Shown: piece after piece, positions 1 to 11,542 of the stretch
Layout: each line of letters starts with the position of its first letter
Position numbering within the stretch: the first letter of the stretch is position 1
NCBI GenBank assembly: GCA_037074705.1
Contig: CM073590.1
Location: forward strand, 38,835,895 to 38,899,894
Reading direction: 5' to 3'
Source of the DNA: Zhengitettix transpicula
Lineage: Eukaryota > Arthropoda > Insecta > Orthoptera > Tetrigidae
DNA length: 64,000 bases
Made by a program: the position numbers and the translations under genes
Notes under the pieces: generated by a model
What the model saw: the letters and a program-made list of their open reading frames with translations, nothing else
What the model was told of the DNA's origin: nothing
The model's database searches: none

Positions 1-1317
1 AGACAATTGTGATTACGATTATCGAATGAAAATTCAATTCGTTTTCTTTGAAATAACTTATTAATTCCAATATAATAAGAACGTTTTTTCTATCTTGCAA
101 ATTGGTTCAATTAATGTTTATAATTTTTTTGACATTGGTATTTAAAGTTTATCATAAATTAAAAGTAAATTAATTAGAGTCCATTCATTACCTAACTTTA
201 AAATTTGTATTATTTAAATTTTTATTATTAATTTAAAGATAAATTTTCAATCAATATTTCTGTTTAAATTTAAATTAGAGTGTTATTTGAATTTAAATTT
301 GGATTTGGATTAAATTGCTCCATTTTAGAAAAATTAAATTTTATTTTGATTTCATGCTTGTGTGTTTGAATCTTTATTTAAATATATAAGACATTTATAT
401 TAATTTAATTCATTAAATTCTTAATGCAACGATCAATTTGGTATATATGGGATATTCTGGTGGATATTGAAGTTTAAAAGAAGTATTACAGTGTTGATTG
501 TTTTTGAAATTCAGCTGGCTATTGGTATTTCTTGTCATGGTTCTCCTTCTATTTTCCTTATAAATTTTGCTCTGCTGACCGAGTGCAAGCAAACGGTATT
601 TCTTTGTAGCGCTTCGTTACACTACGATATATATAAATTTATATTCTGAGTATAAAATTATTTGATTTGTTTTGTGAAAATAATTTATTTCTTTGTACAG
701 TAAATTAAAAATTCACAGATTGTAAAAGTCATTGTCATATTTTGTTCGTTTGTTCATTTCTATCTTGAATCATTACAAATTATCACACTAAATTTTTGTT
801 TTGCGTAAAATTACAAAAGTAGGCAACTGTTCTAGGATTATGTATCGCAGGCATACAGAATTTTGTGGTTTCATTTTCAATTATGAAATTTTTAAAATTA
901 ATTAACCGATTATCGTATATTCCTACACATGAGTTAACCGGAATCATTCTTTAAAGCCTTCGTCACATGCATTCTTCAATCTATATACAATTAAATAAAT
1001 CTAGATTTGCTTTCAAATGAAATATAGCAGAGAGAGAGAGCAACTTATACATATTTGTATTGTGAGCATCGAGTTTAAAAATGCTATGAAATTATGCATA
1101 TTGACAGATGTTATTCATGACTAACTAATCCGGAACGACATATGAAGTTATAAAAGTTTATTACTGCTATGGCTACTACAGTAGTCTATGACTGTATGTT
1201 CTGAAAGGTTAATCTTTTTTGCTTATTATAAATATGAGAGTCGTAAACTGAAATTTATATAAACACTCAGGTAGTTCTTACACGAAGGAAAATGTATCAT
1301 ATTTATTTATTAACAGT
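1..1317. other. AT-rich DNA without recognisable gene
   Basis: This stretch is strongly AT-rich. The only long reading frame, about 60 codons at 467-649, has no recognisable motif and AT-driven composition. I see no repeat unit shared with the rest of the window and no RNA gene. A short GA run lies near 1030-1040. Confidence 0.6.
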
Positions 1318-1327
1318 GGAATTTCAG

Positions 1328-1867
1328 GTTTTTTTAGGGTAACAGGCTTTAATGAGGGTAATCCACATGGTGGCAACTCCCCTTTAATAGCATAGGAAGG
1401 TATTTGAAAGGGGGGATGCGGAATGGTAGAGGAAGGTAGCCAAGGGTTAACTAGGGCCCCCGGGCTATAGTTTAAGGATCCTACCCGGCATTCACCTAAA
1501 AGTAATGCAGGGAAAACCCTAGAAAAACCTGCATCAGGTAGGTCGGGCATTGGGTACTTGTCCCACGCCCTTCCGATAGCGGGAGAAGAGTTTGCTGTGG
1601 AGTCGCAGCATTCCCTTCTCCATACATCGATCAGTTTAGGAGGCAGCAGGCCAACTGTTCCAATGGGAACAGCGAACAACTCTTACCGTATGCCTAAGGT
1701 CTGCGACCCGAGAACATATACCTCTCAAAACAGGCCGAGGTGCCTCGGCTTGTGGGAACCTTAGTTCAAAAACGGAGAGAGGAAAGGCATCCCCAAAGGT
1801 AGCCCCTTCCTGTCTCACCTTCAAGATTCTGCCTGCGAGAGAACATCCCTCGCAGGTACTGCCTTTG
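1328..1867 (-). mobile_element. GC-rich retroposon, copy 1 (full length, with TSD)
   Basis: This is the best-defined copy of a roughly 540 bp dispersed repeat present ten times in the window. It is bounded by a perfect 10 bp target-site duplication, GGAATTTCAG, at 1318-1327 and 1868-1877. A T-run next to the left duplication (1328-1335) is the A-tail of a minus-strand insertion, so this is a retroposed sequence, probably moved in trans by a LINE. The 5' end (right side) carries a perfect 8 bp stem, CCTGCGAG/CTCGCAGG (1832-1856). A second palindrome, GCCGAGG-TG-CCTCGGC, lies at 1734-1749. No tRNA, 5S or 7SL head is obvious, so its source RNA is unknown. A 133-codon frame runs through it on the minus strand, but it continues into the flank and is probably not a gene. 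Confidence 0.85.
1832..1856 (-). repeat. Conserved hairpin at retroposon 5' end
   Basis: The arms CCTGCGAG and CTCGCAGG enclose a 9-nt loop. The same stem recurs near 13,850 (with a second partial copy just after it), near 43,680-43,700 and at 60,528-60,560. This suggests it belongs to the family's 5' region and was retained because the RNA folds there. Function is unknown. Confidence 0.6.
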
Positions 1868-1877
1868 GGAATTTCAG

Positions 1878-3350
1878 AAATATGTAACTTATTTTATATT
1901 TCTGAAATGGCTATACTCTTACGACTTTCAGTTTTTTATTCAAAATAATTAATGGGAAGGGATCATTCTTATTTTTAAAATTATTATTGGGGATGAATAC
2001 CGTTTTGCTAAACTCTGCGGTCAAGTAACTATTTCATTAAGTACACCTCTGCAAAACGTAATGTCAAACTAGTTACAGAATTTACCCAGCAGAAATGTCT
2101 CAATAATTTAAATAGCTTTTTCTGGAGCGCTCCAAGCGTCTTTCATTTGCAGTATATAACTCGTAAACACGAAGACTCCACCAGGTGGATAACTTCAAAT
2201 CTCTAGAATTTTTAACGTTATACTTTTATGTGATTACCATCACACAAGAAATGTATCGTGATATTGATTTTCTAAGAGACATGAAATACAGTCAAGATCC
2301 CGTTTGCAGGTTCAGATTTCACGCTAGTTGAATTCGGGGAATTCGTGAATTGGTATCATCCGATACTAACAGACTAAGGTAACAATTTCTGTGAATTTCT
2401 AGTCATCAGAATTGTAGGGTCCGGGAACTGTAATTAGGCCGGATCTACTAGGGTCGAGTAGTAAATTTCACTTTCAACGTGGGAAACAGTTCAGTCAAGG
2501 AACAAGTTGCGTCAACTAGCGAAGCAATTCAAGTACAGTTCTTCCCTAATGAGAACAAGTAACTTGGCTTGTGAGCTATTAATTTGATAACTTCATCAAT
2601 CTATCAAAGTGAACATATGAATAGACAGATTATTCACTTTGTAAAGCACATTGAATTTCGTGCATTGGTCCAATATTTATTGTTTTGATGTGATGGGCGG
2701 TAGGAAAATCAATTCCGTTTGATGAACTGTATTGTTAGAAGGAATGCTTGTGGAGAAAGTAAGGACATAATACCGCCATAAAAATTTTAAAAGTAATCTG
2801 CCAAAGGGGCCGTGATTAAGAGGTTAGGAAAACATGATTTAGTGTGGACAGAGGTGAAACAATGAAAAGATAGAGAGAGATAATGAAAATGCCGTAGATT
2901 GCTTCAGGCTCTATGACTGTCTTACTGCTGATTAATTGGAGTTACTCAATCCAAAAAAAAATTGCACATATCCGGAGCCACCCAATATTCCCGCTGACTT
3001 CCGTTCCTGCTCTATTATTTCCCTAGAGGTGAGTCAATTCCAATACAATATTTCTTCTTCGCAGTATTTCCTTCTTCTTTCAACATTACTTCCAACAGAA
3101 GATTTGCCTTATTAATTAAACAATTATTAAATATGAAGTGAAGGTCGTCATTTTGATTTAATTACCTCAAAACTCACTTTCCCTGTTAAAAGGTTTTATA
3201 CTGCACACATTCTGAGTCAAGTGAAAAAAAAACGACCAAAACACAGGGGATAGTTACGTTACTGTCTCATTTATCCCAGTACATCCAACCCTATGATAAT
3301 TTCATCTATGTCGCCGCAGTTTGTAAAACAACTAATTTTTCACATGTCTA
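1878..3350. other. AT-rich DNA without recognisable gene
   Basis: No ORF with a recognisable domain, no clear repeat boundary and no RNA gene. Slightly GC-richer segments near 2400-2470 and 2990-3040 match nothing I recognise. Confidence 0.5.
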
Positions 3351-3356
3351 TGAAGA

Positions 3357-3700
3357 TGCCTTCTCCTCTCTCTGGTGTTTTGAGCTACGGTTCCCACAAG
3401 ATGAGCGTCTCGGTCAGTTGTGAGAGGGGTCGCAGACCTTGGGTCTACGGTAAGAGTTGTCCGCTATTCCTATTGGAATTGTCGGCTAGCTGCCTCCTAA
3501 ACTGCTGAAGCCACGACCCCACAGCAAACATCACTCCCGCCATGGGAAGGGCGTGGGTCATGTACTAAATGCCGGACCGAGGTTTTCCTGCATCACGTTT
3601 AGGCGAATTGCCGGGTAGATCCTTAAACCTACAGCCCGGGGGCTCTAACTACACTTTGTTACCTTGTTCTACCTTGGCGCATCTGTTTAATTTTCCACAA
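3357..3700 (+). mobile_element. GC-rich retroposon, copy 2 (diverged)
   Basis: It is collinear with copy 1 in reverse orientation. It contains the conserved strings GTAAGAGTTGTCCGCTATTC, CAGCTGCCTCCTAAACTG, GGAAGGGCGTGGG and GCCCGGGGGC, but with many substitutions and indels. No A-tail or target-site duplication remains, so this is an older copy. A 71-codon frame at 3569-3784 is a remnant of the family's long frame. Confidence 0.75.
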
Positions 3701-5130
3701 TACTGCTCTAAGTTGTGTGTTATGAGATATATCGAAATTATGAATTTATTTTTTACACATCTTGCAACTTTATCACAAGTGTGAGTTTTCCAGGAGTCCG
3801 TTTTCATACTCATTGCTTGCCACAATCTGCAAATTTTCTCAGCAGTCTGTTCAGATATAATTTTTCTAACTAGATCCACGAAACTGAATTAATACTCCAT
3901 GAGTTTATTGAAACGAGTCTAGCTGAAACCAAACATTTTCATCGTTGATAGTGAAAATAAAATTTATTCCTCACCTACAGTTAATTCAAAGAATGGGAAA
4001 AACAATACTATTAACAACATGTCAAACTGACCGCATTTAATAGAACCTATCCAGACTGATGAAACTGATGAGGCACGACGAACGAAATGAGTTATAGGCT
4101 TTAAATGGACACGCAGCGCCCAAATTAGACTTATTGCACTGCTTCTCTCAAATGTTTTTTCTTTATTATACATATGATACTTTTTAAAAAACAGCGATTG
4201 CAAGCACATCTCACTTGGACTGCCCATTTGTGCTAGTCGGGACTCACAGTATCCAATTGCATAATAATAGACAGTTGCTAATTTTGTTAATTGCAATCCT
4301 GCATGGTGAAACTCATACTTTTAAATTTAAGTGACTGTTTTCATTTTCTATTTCAAGTTTTAGAACAGTCTGTATAATTTAATAAATGTAATAATAACTA
4401 TTAACAACAACCGTAGAAAAACAAAATGAACGGCTTCAGGGCTGTTCTAGATGTTTCTAAATTACTCTCGGACAATATGCCCCATTAAGGAAATAGTATT
4501 AAGACGTTTAGAAATATTCTATAATAGAGGAAAATCTATTTTTCAAATCATGCAGCCTATTCCTGGAACCTTTTGTCATTATGTGTCATCTGACAAATCC
4601 TTTATTCCAACTTATTATAAAATGAAATGTTCAACTTATTATAAGATGTAATTAAATTTTTTCATTATTGTATATTAAACTAAAAGTATGTGTGTTCACA
4701 CAGAAGTAAAATTTTGTTGTTATTAAACAAGTTCACTTTTTTTATCATTTAGGAGACACTTTCAATAAGTGTATATCTTCTCGGCTTAAGTTAATAAAAC
4801 TACTTTATTTGACGTAGCGAACCCAATAGGTTTGTGGAATTAATATCTTGAAAACTCACAAAGCTTTTCGAGAGTTCAGAGGATGGAGTAAGTGACAATG
4901 GATTTTCAATTATGAAACTCTTGATTACTCTTTAAACATTTATACATTCACGTCTAAGAAATAATGTGAAATCAAATCTGCAATAAATGATAATATCTAT
5001 TGGTTTAGATCCAAATAATATAGATAAGAATAAGATATTTTTTCTACATTTTACGAAGTATTTTTAGCGAAATGAACTTTTAAGTAAATTTATCCATGCT
5101 CCTACAAAAAATGAAGTGCAATCAAAACAA
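3701..5130. other. AT-rich DNA without recognisable gene
   Basis: Minus-strand frames of 76 codons (3649-3879) and 110 codons (3964-4296) show no domain motif and have low-complexity AT-rich composition. I see no dispersed repeat here. Confidence 0.5.
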
Positions 5131-5136
5131 GAAGAA

Positions 5137-5485
5137 GGTGTAGACAGGCTATGTAAAGGTAATCCATATAGTGGCAACTCCCCTCTAATAGCATACGAAA
5201 ATGAGTTAAATGGGGGATGCGAAAAGGTAGAGCAAGGTAACCAAGGCTTAACTAGGGCCTCCGGGCTATGGTTTAAGGATCCTACCCGGATTCACCTAAA
5301 AGTGATGCAGGGAAAACCCTAGAAAAACCTGCAGCATGTAGGTCGGGCATTTGGTACTTGTCCCACGCCCTTCCGATGGCGGGTTTGCTGTGGGGTCAAA
5401 GCTTTGCCCTCGCCGTGCCTTAACCAGCTTAGGAGGCAGCTGGCCGACTATTCAATAGGAATAGCGGACAACTCTTACCGTAACG
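5137..5485 (-). mobile_element. GC-rich retroposon, copy 3 (5' truncated)
   Basis: It starts at GTGTAGACAGGCTATG, the family's 3' end, and stops after ACTCTTACCGTAA, so about 190 bp of the 5' part is missing. That is typical of target-primed reverse transcription. The A-tail is eroded, and no convincing target-site duplication could be matched. Confidence 0.75.
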
Positions 5486-6770
5486 TAGCAAAAACAAATT
5501 AAGGATTCGAGTATATAATGTTCCTGTGAGACCGTCTTTTAATTTTTAAAAATGAGGAAATATGTTTGGTATGGATAAAGAAACAAAAATGAATCGAAAC
5601 TTCGTCATAATATAAATAAAAAGTGACGCATTGTTTTATTGAAACAAAAATATATTCTTATTAATTTTGAATTATTGCTAGTATGTGTGTGATAATGTAT
5701 TTTAACTTTGACATAAATAATATGAGAAAAACAATAGTGAATTCCTGTGTCACAGGATCCATAATTTTTATTGGCGAAAAACGAAAATTTTTTGTAATGA
5801 AATTCAATTAAGGTAATGTCCAATGGTTATGATGATAACAAAAATATTAATTCATCCATAATCACAATTAAGTAAACAGCACAATGAGTTTTATTTTCCT
5901 TCGAAATCATTTACCACTAATATTTAATTTTTCAAAACGAAGAAGCTAACCATCCAATGACTATTCGATTACGTGATTCATTCGAATTACTCATATTATA
6001 ACTCAACGGCCTTAAGTGGAAGCCGTAATTATTCAGGATTCTAGATTAAAAATAAACACGCGTTTAATCACCTATTTTTCTTCATAACTGTTTGTATAAA
6101 TTATGTCATTGCTTAAAAACCGTACAACTGTTAAATATGTATGTATTAATCCCAGTTGTCAATTATTAGCCCTAAAAATTTCTTTAATAATTTACAAAAC
6201 TATCAATAACTCTTACCTTATTAGTAATAAAGTTCTTGTATAAATTGTAATATTGTTTTAAGGAAGAAGTTCCGTAGGCAATACGTAATGTAAAACAAAT
6301 AGTCATATTTCTTAATATGTTCTCAAAAATTAATTAACACCATAAATATATTAAATCTAGTTATTTGTCTTAAGGCTCAGAATTGTCAATATTATCTGAT
6401 ATACTCACGTTGACATCTCTACTAATAATCGAGGTATGGTGAATGGTGAAGCGTTTATAAATATGTCCGAGTGCTGCATAAACATACTATAAAATCACAT
6501 CTTAAACCAAAGTAATAAAAACCGAGAAAGATAAGTAAATCACCAGTTTCAATAAAACTAATCATTCGTGGGAAGAAGTTGAATGAGCCATCCTAATGCT
6601 AAATCCACAGCCGAAAAATCAGTTAACAGTACAGTGTTATTATTTGTAACAGGGTGTGGATATAATGTTAAAACTGAAATTAAAGGAAACATCTATAGAT
6701 ATTTATTGGCAAGTACTGATTTTAGTTATGGAATATAATTATTTAGAAATATGCTAATTATTTGTATTCT
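5486..6770. other. AT-rich DNA without recognisable gene
   Basis: Very AT-rich. The 72-codon minus frame at 5605-5823 has no motif, and no dispersed repeat is recognised. Confidence 0.5.
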
Positions 6771-8020
6771 GCAACCTGGAGAAACAATCTGATCTCTTAA
6801 TCTCTGGGTTTAACTATACACGTCGATACCACACTAGGGGGGCGTAAAAGGATTGAGAAAACTTTGCAGTTACCTTTCGCGCATCTGTCCATTGCTGCAT
6901 ATAGGGAGCAGGCACCATCCCTGCCTTCTCTGATTAAGGAGTTTCATCTGTATTTGACGATGACACAATGATCCTGGGCTACGGAATATAATTGGTTTCA
7001 TAAAATTTTAGATTTTTGGAGGCGCCTTGTGACCACGGATGCACATATCGGGTAAAACCAGTTGTATGACAGCTACGTCCTTATACCCAGACTCCAGGGG
7101 TTCCAGGGGTTACCTCTTATTTATTTTAGGGTGAACAGAGTATTTTTGACTCTGTTAAGCTGATGAATGCATTTTTAACTTTCATAACATACCTGATCTA
7201 TTTTTGTCTGGCTAACGTTACCACTATTATTTTTCAATCTATTAAAATGTTCGGAATATTTTATAGTGTTAAAGTCTCTGACAATCTACCGGGAGTATAT
7301 TTCATTCTTTAAGGGTATCGTAGTATTTTTGGGACTCTCAAGGTACCGGAAGAAATTTTGTACACGTTGCTGGTGGAAAGTCGCAATGGAAAAAACACGC
7401 CTTAGGACTTATAAGATGATGTTGCTCGAACTTCCGGCTTACACTCAACTCGTATCGAAACATGTCATGAGGGATTCAGTTCTCTGATTTTTATTCGATA
7501 ACAATTAGCGACTTCAGGAGTTTGCAATAAAGTGATTCTGATAGACATTGTTATAATCTGACGCGTGGTTCTTGTGTCGTTTGCCGCTGATTTCGATACT
7601 CGAATATCCGTTTTCCACTCAACTCGTATCGAAACATGTCTTTAGGAAGAAGAATCGTAGCCACCCATAGTAACACGATATATTTTTATCGCATTGATTG
7701 AAAAATTGCATTGGATCGGTGCAATTGAGCCGACGTCGTGGATCCAGTTTCTTCACACTGCTGACACTGGGTGTTTATGTCAACACAGAGGGGGCAGAGC
7801 CAATATCGCTGCACAGTTGTTGGGAAGTTTATTGCCTCGGCACTGGGATATCGAATAACTGCAGCAGACGTGCTGACTCGCGTCCCGGGCTTGCTGCGTG
7901 GAGGAGAAGCAATCTAGTCTACTGTGCGGCCAAGCGAAAACACTAAACACGATACCATTACGCTTTTTCACAATTATCACATTCATCATCTTCTCATTCA
8001 TTAACTAGACTTTAAATCAA
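6771..8020. repeat. Unclassified, GC-richer degenerate repeat DNA
   Basis: This region is less AT-rich than its flanks. Its short frames (for example 7266-7487 and 7698-7946) lack recognised domains. Two features stand out. At 7282-7365 there are degenerate units around TACCGGGAGTATTT and CTCTCAAGGTACCGG, which also appear at 22,715-23,040. A 24-nt direct repeat, beginning CTCAACTCGTATCGAAAC, occurs near 7443 and again about 175 bp downstream. The region is probably an old transposon remnant of unknown class. Confidence 0.35.
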
Positions 8021-10190
8021 AGACTAGTTCTCCGGTAAGTAACTTAAATTTATATTTTGGTATGAATAATCTCTGTTTGGCATTGCTATGTTGAGTAATT
8101 ATTCAAACTAATACGATGTCATATATTCTAGACGGGTAACATACTACTGAAGTCTGCAGAATGTTCCAGACGTCATGTAAATAGTCCGGAAAAAATTGGT
8201 ACACTAAGAGACTAGATATTATAATAAATACTTTAACTCCCAAGGCCTGTGTAGAAGCAAAAATTATAATTAATATTAATTATATTTTTTTACAAATTAC
8301 GTATGAAAATACAACGAAAGATTTAAAAGCATTAACAAAAAGAAATTAATAAAATTATATGTACAAACATTTCTTCTTGCTTTAACAATGTAAGAACTTT
8401 CAGTCCATTCATAACAGGAAAACTAAACTAAAAGCACATTGAACAATATAATTATGTAAGGGTAATGACATAAGTAAGTTAAATGAATACCTTTAATGGA
8501 TAATAAATATATCAAGCAGGGGCGGATAGAATATAAGGTGCTACGTTATTTATTGAATTTTCTAATGTTTCCATTTCTTTGGTTTTAGTTTCTCTGTTTA
8601 AAAAACTGCATTTAAGAATAAAATATATGAAAAAAAAATTGATTAATTTTATTATACCCTCAACTATTGTTTAAAAATCTTCTGTTACGCCGAATTTATG
8701 ATATCTCTAATGTTATTCATTCGAAATGCGCCATTTATGGTTAATTATAAATGGTACGGAATAAAAAATGGATCACAAATAACAGCAAATCGAACACTTG
8801 TATTATGATTCCATCGTAGAATATTATGTTTTATTCCTAGCAGCAATAATAATACTAATAATATTCGTCGCGTGATTCAGGTTCATAATCGAATCGCGTA
8901 TCACCAAGTTTGAAGGAAGCTGGCTACTCCACCCTTCTATGAAATTATTCAGTTAAATTTTACAGTGGAGCCAGATTTCATCTTTGTACCTCATATGTTT
9001 GGCAATTTACATGCAAATGAATCTGTCCGCTTACAGTGTCCTTCTATCCTGGCTTGTATATTCGTGATTCTATGAAGCTCCAAATCCTTTAATGCATAAG
9101 ACTAGCGCGGTGTCATTACTAATCAGGATGTATATTTATTATATTATTAACACTATATTAATCCTATATTCAGAAAAGTTATACGTTATACATGTAAGTA
9201 TTTAGTATTAACAAGCGTAAACAATTTAGATCCTCAAAAATAAATTTATTATGGGTAAATTTTGATTTCCAACAATTGCGTGCTTAGGGAAGAACTAATT
9301 ATAAGGTCATTTTGTTTTACAAGGAAAGGCATGTAAGATATATTAAACAGTATTTTTTTAACTATTAGCTCTTGAAGTTCAATAATTAAGATTAATATAT
9401 TGCACATTATTAAAAGAATAGATCTGAAATCGAGATATTAGCATTGCTAGTCTATGTAACTAATTTTTTGTTTCAGTGCATTTAATTTTTAATTAATTTT
9501 CACGTGGTTTTAATGGTAATAAACTATTTCATCTCTTAAATCCATGTTTCTATGACATATTAATGAATAACATTACGAATATCGTAATCTTGATTTAGAT
9601 ATAAGATTAAATTCAAATGAAAAATTAGAGTTTCTTGTTTTGGTCCATTCTGCTTCATAACAAAATGACGACATATTTCCAATTATAACCGTGTATGCTT
9701 TAAAACTTTTGCTCTGTAACAGAATGACCATACAAGAGAGATAAATTTAAATGTAACTGGCATGGAAAAAGTGTAGTTTGATTTGGATTTAAATTGTGAA
9801 TACATTTATAGAACCATTTTACGGTTGCGACAAGCAATTATAGTTTTTTATATCGCACTGCGTTGAGAATGAAATGCTATAACAAGTAGTATTATTGTCT
9901 TATTTTTGCAGATTAAAATCTCAGAGTAAGATTTCTCGTACATTCGTTTCAAATTATCAGTCCTTAAGTATTTTACTTCAACCGGTAAATGACGAAATAC
10001 TCGCTCGATCCTTCTTCGACGTCCTTATTCCCTCCGTACCTCCCAGAGACAATATTTAGTTTGTCTTTTCAAATTTTTCTATATTAAATACAACATATCT
10101 GCAGTGAAATTTATCCATTTAAAAATTCTTTAAAGATTTCAAAGTCAAACATTCTTCTATTAATAGATCGTATACTATAATTGTTCAAAG
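8021..10190. other. AT-rich DNA without recognisable gene
   Basis: No ORF of note and no repeat unit I could match elsewhere. A CGTCGCGTGATTC-containing stretch near 8865-8950 is slightly GC-richer but unidentified. Confidence 0.5.
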
Positions 10191-10198
10191 ATAACAAT

Positions 10199-10530
10199 TT
10201 GTCCTTATTCTGTTTTATTCAAAACCTCTCAGGTACTGAACATTAACTAGAAGAGGCTTTCGGCTACTGTCATTTTCAACTGGAAACATACAATATATTT
10301 ACAGCACAAGACACAAATTGAAAACATTTAATAAAAAATATTTGAAAAGTTAAATCAATATCAGGCATTTTTTTATCTTTATATAAACGTTTTTTATCAA
10401 ATGTTTTGAATTTGTGGTACTGTGATGTAAATATATTGTATTTTACCAGTTGAAAATGACAGTAGACGAAAGTTTCTTTTAATTCATGTTAAATATATGA
10501 GAGATTTTAATAAAACAGGATAAGGACAAA
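10199..10530. repeat. Long foldback (inverted repeat) element
   Basis: Two arms of about 140 nt face each other, 10,199-10,338 and 10,390-10,530, around a spacer of about 50 nt. Matching blocks include TTGTCCTTAT, CTGTCATTTTCAACTGG, CAATATATTTACA and AAAACATTT, each found as its reverse complement in the other arm. The arms differ at scattered positions and by small indels (I estimate 75-85% identity). There is no ORF. The structure suits a foldback or MITE-type element, or a transcribed long hairpin. No target-site duplication was established. Confidence 0.7.
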
Positions 10531-10812
10531 TTCGTTTATTGAAACAATAACAAAGATTTGAAAGTCTCAGGCTCACGCCGTCGAAAAACTCCTTTAAATC
10601 GGTATTAATCACATTTTATTCTTTTTTAAAAAATAGAAAAATTTCTCTAAGAATTTGTTTAATTCTTTTCCATTTCTTTACGAAATATCTGCTCTAATTA
10701 AAGTATTTGGAATTAAAGAGAAAAATCTCGGACTCAATTTATGAATGAATCATATGACCTTAATAGAATACGACCTAAATACATATAAATATTAAAACAT
10801 GTGCAGACTAAA

Positions 10813-10940
10813 ATAACCTATTTTCAGTGGTCACGGTCATTGCTTCCCATCGCAAAAGTCCTGTGATCGAATCCCGGTGAGGGCAAGAATACTGCTTGTG
10901 TCAATTTCCACTTTAAGCATCATCACCAAACGTTTTTCGG
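10813..10940 (+). mobile_element. tRNA-derived SINE-like fragment
   Basis: AGTGGTCACGG (about 10,829) followed by TGATCGAATCCCGG (10,864-10,877) resembles the A-box and B-box of an RNA polymerase III promoter at tRNA-like spacing, followed by GAGGGCAAG. The sequence cannot fold as an intact tRNA, so a SINE head is more likely than a tRNA gene. The boundaries are approximate and no tail was identified. Confidence 0.5.
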
Positions 10941-11504
10941 ATCTCCTGCTACCTTTACACAGTCGAACATTAATTTGAGTTCATCATAATAACTGGAATA
11001 GTGTAATAGTATAATGCGCCATAATGATTACCAACGAGAAAATGCTATGAGTGGAAATACGAATTTACAGACAAATTCAGTACAAAATAACGCAACAGAG
11101 TTGGTTATTGATTATTGAATTAAACAATAAACGAATGAAAATAAACAAATATAAATGGTCCGAATCAATGTAAAATCAGCAACACATACATATATGCAAT
11201 TATATACTTTTTGATCGTAAGCTAAAACAAGGTTTTTAGAGAATTAACGCAATCAATATTTTTCTTCTGCCTCAGTGAACCTGTAAATACTCAAAGGGGT
11301 ATAAAATAAAACGCGGCGGCTCGAATAAAAATTATATGAGTCTTCCAAGTGTCAAAACAAAAACTAGAATATATAACCATAAAATCAACGTTAAACCTAA
11401 CGCTAAACGCAATATATCATCGCCTTTACGTCTTTTTGAATTTAAAAAGGGAAATTAATTATGCCAATGAAAAACTCCTACTGTAAGAAGCACAGTTATT
11501 GGAG

Positions 11505-11508
<4 letters not shown>
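10941..11508. other. AT-rich DNA without recognisable gene
   Basis: No coding, RNA or dispersed-repeat signal was found between the SINE-like fragment and the TA tract that precedes the first ATn-LTR element. Confidence 0.5.

Positions 11509-11539
<31 letters not shown>

Positions 11540-11542
<3 letters not shown>

Noticed and set aside
1278..1679. 133-codon minus frame in retroposon copy 1, with similar proteins in copies 4, 5, 6 and 10 (for example 60,714-61,091)
   Set aside because: The frame is shared because the copies are repeats. It has no own stop, reads through the A-tail into unrelated flanks, and the antisense strand is equally open. GC-rich sequence explains the lack of stops.
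10813..10885. A functional tRNA gene
   Set aside because: B-box-like sequence is present, but acceptor and anticodon stems do not pair; a SINE head explains it better.
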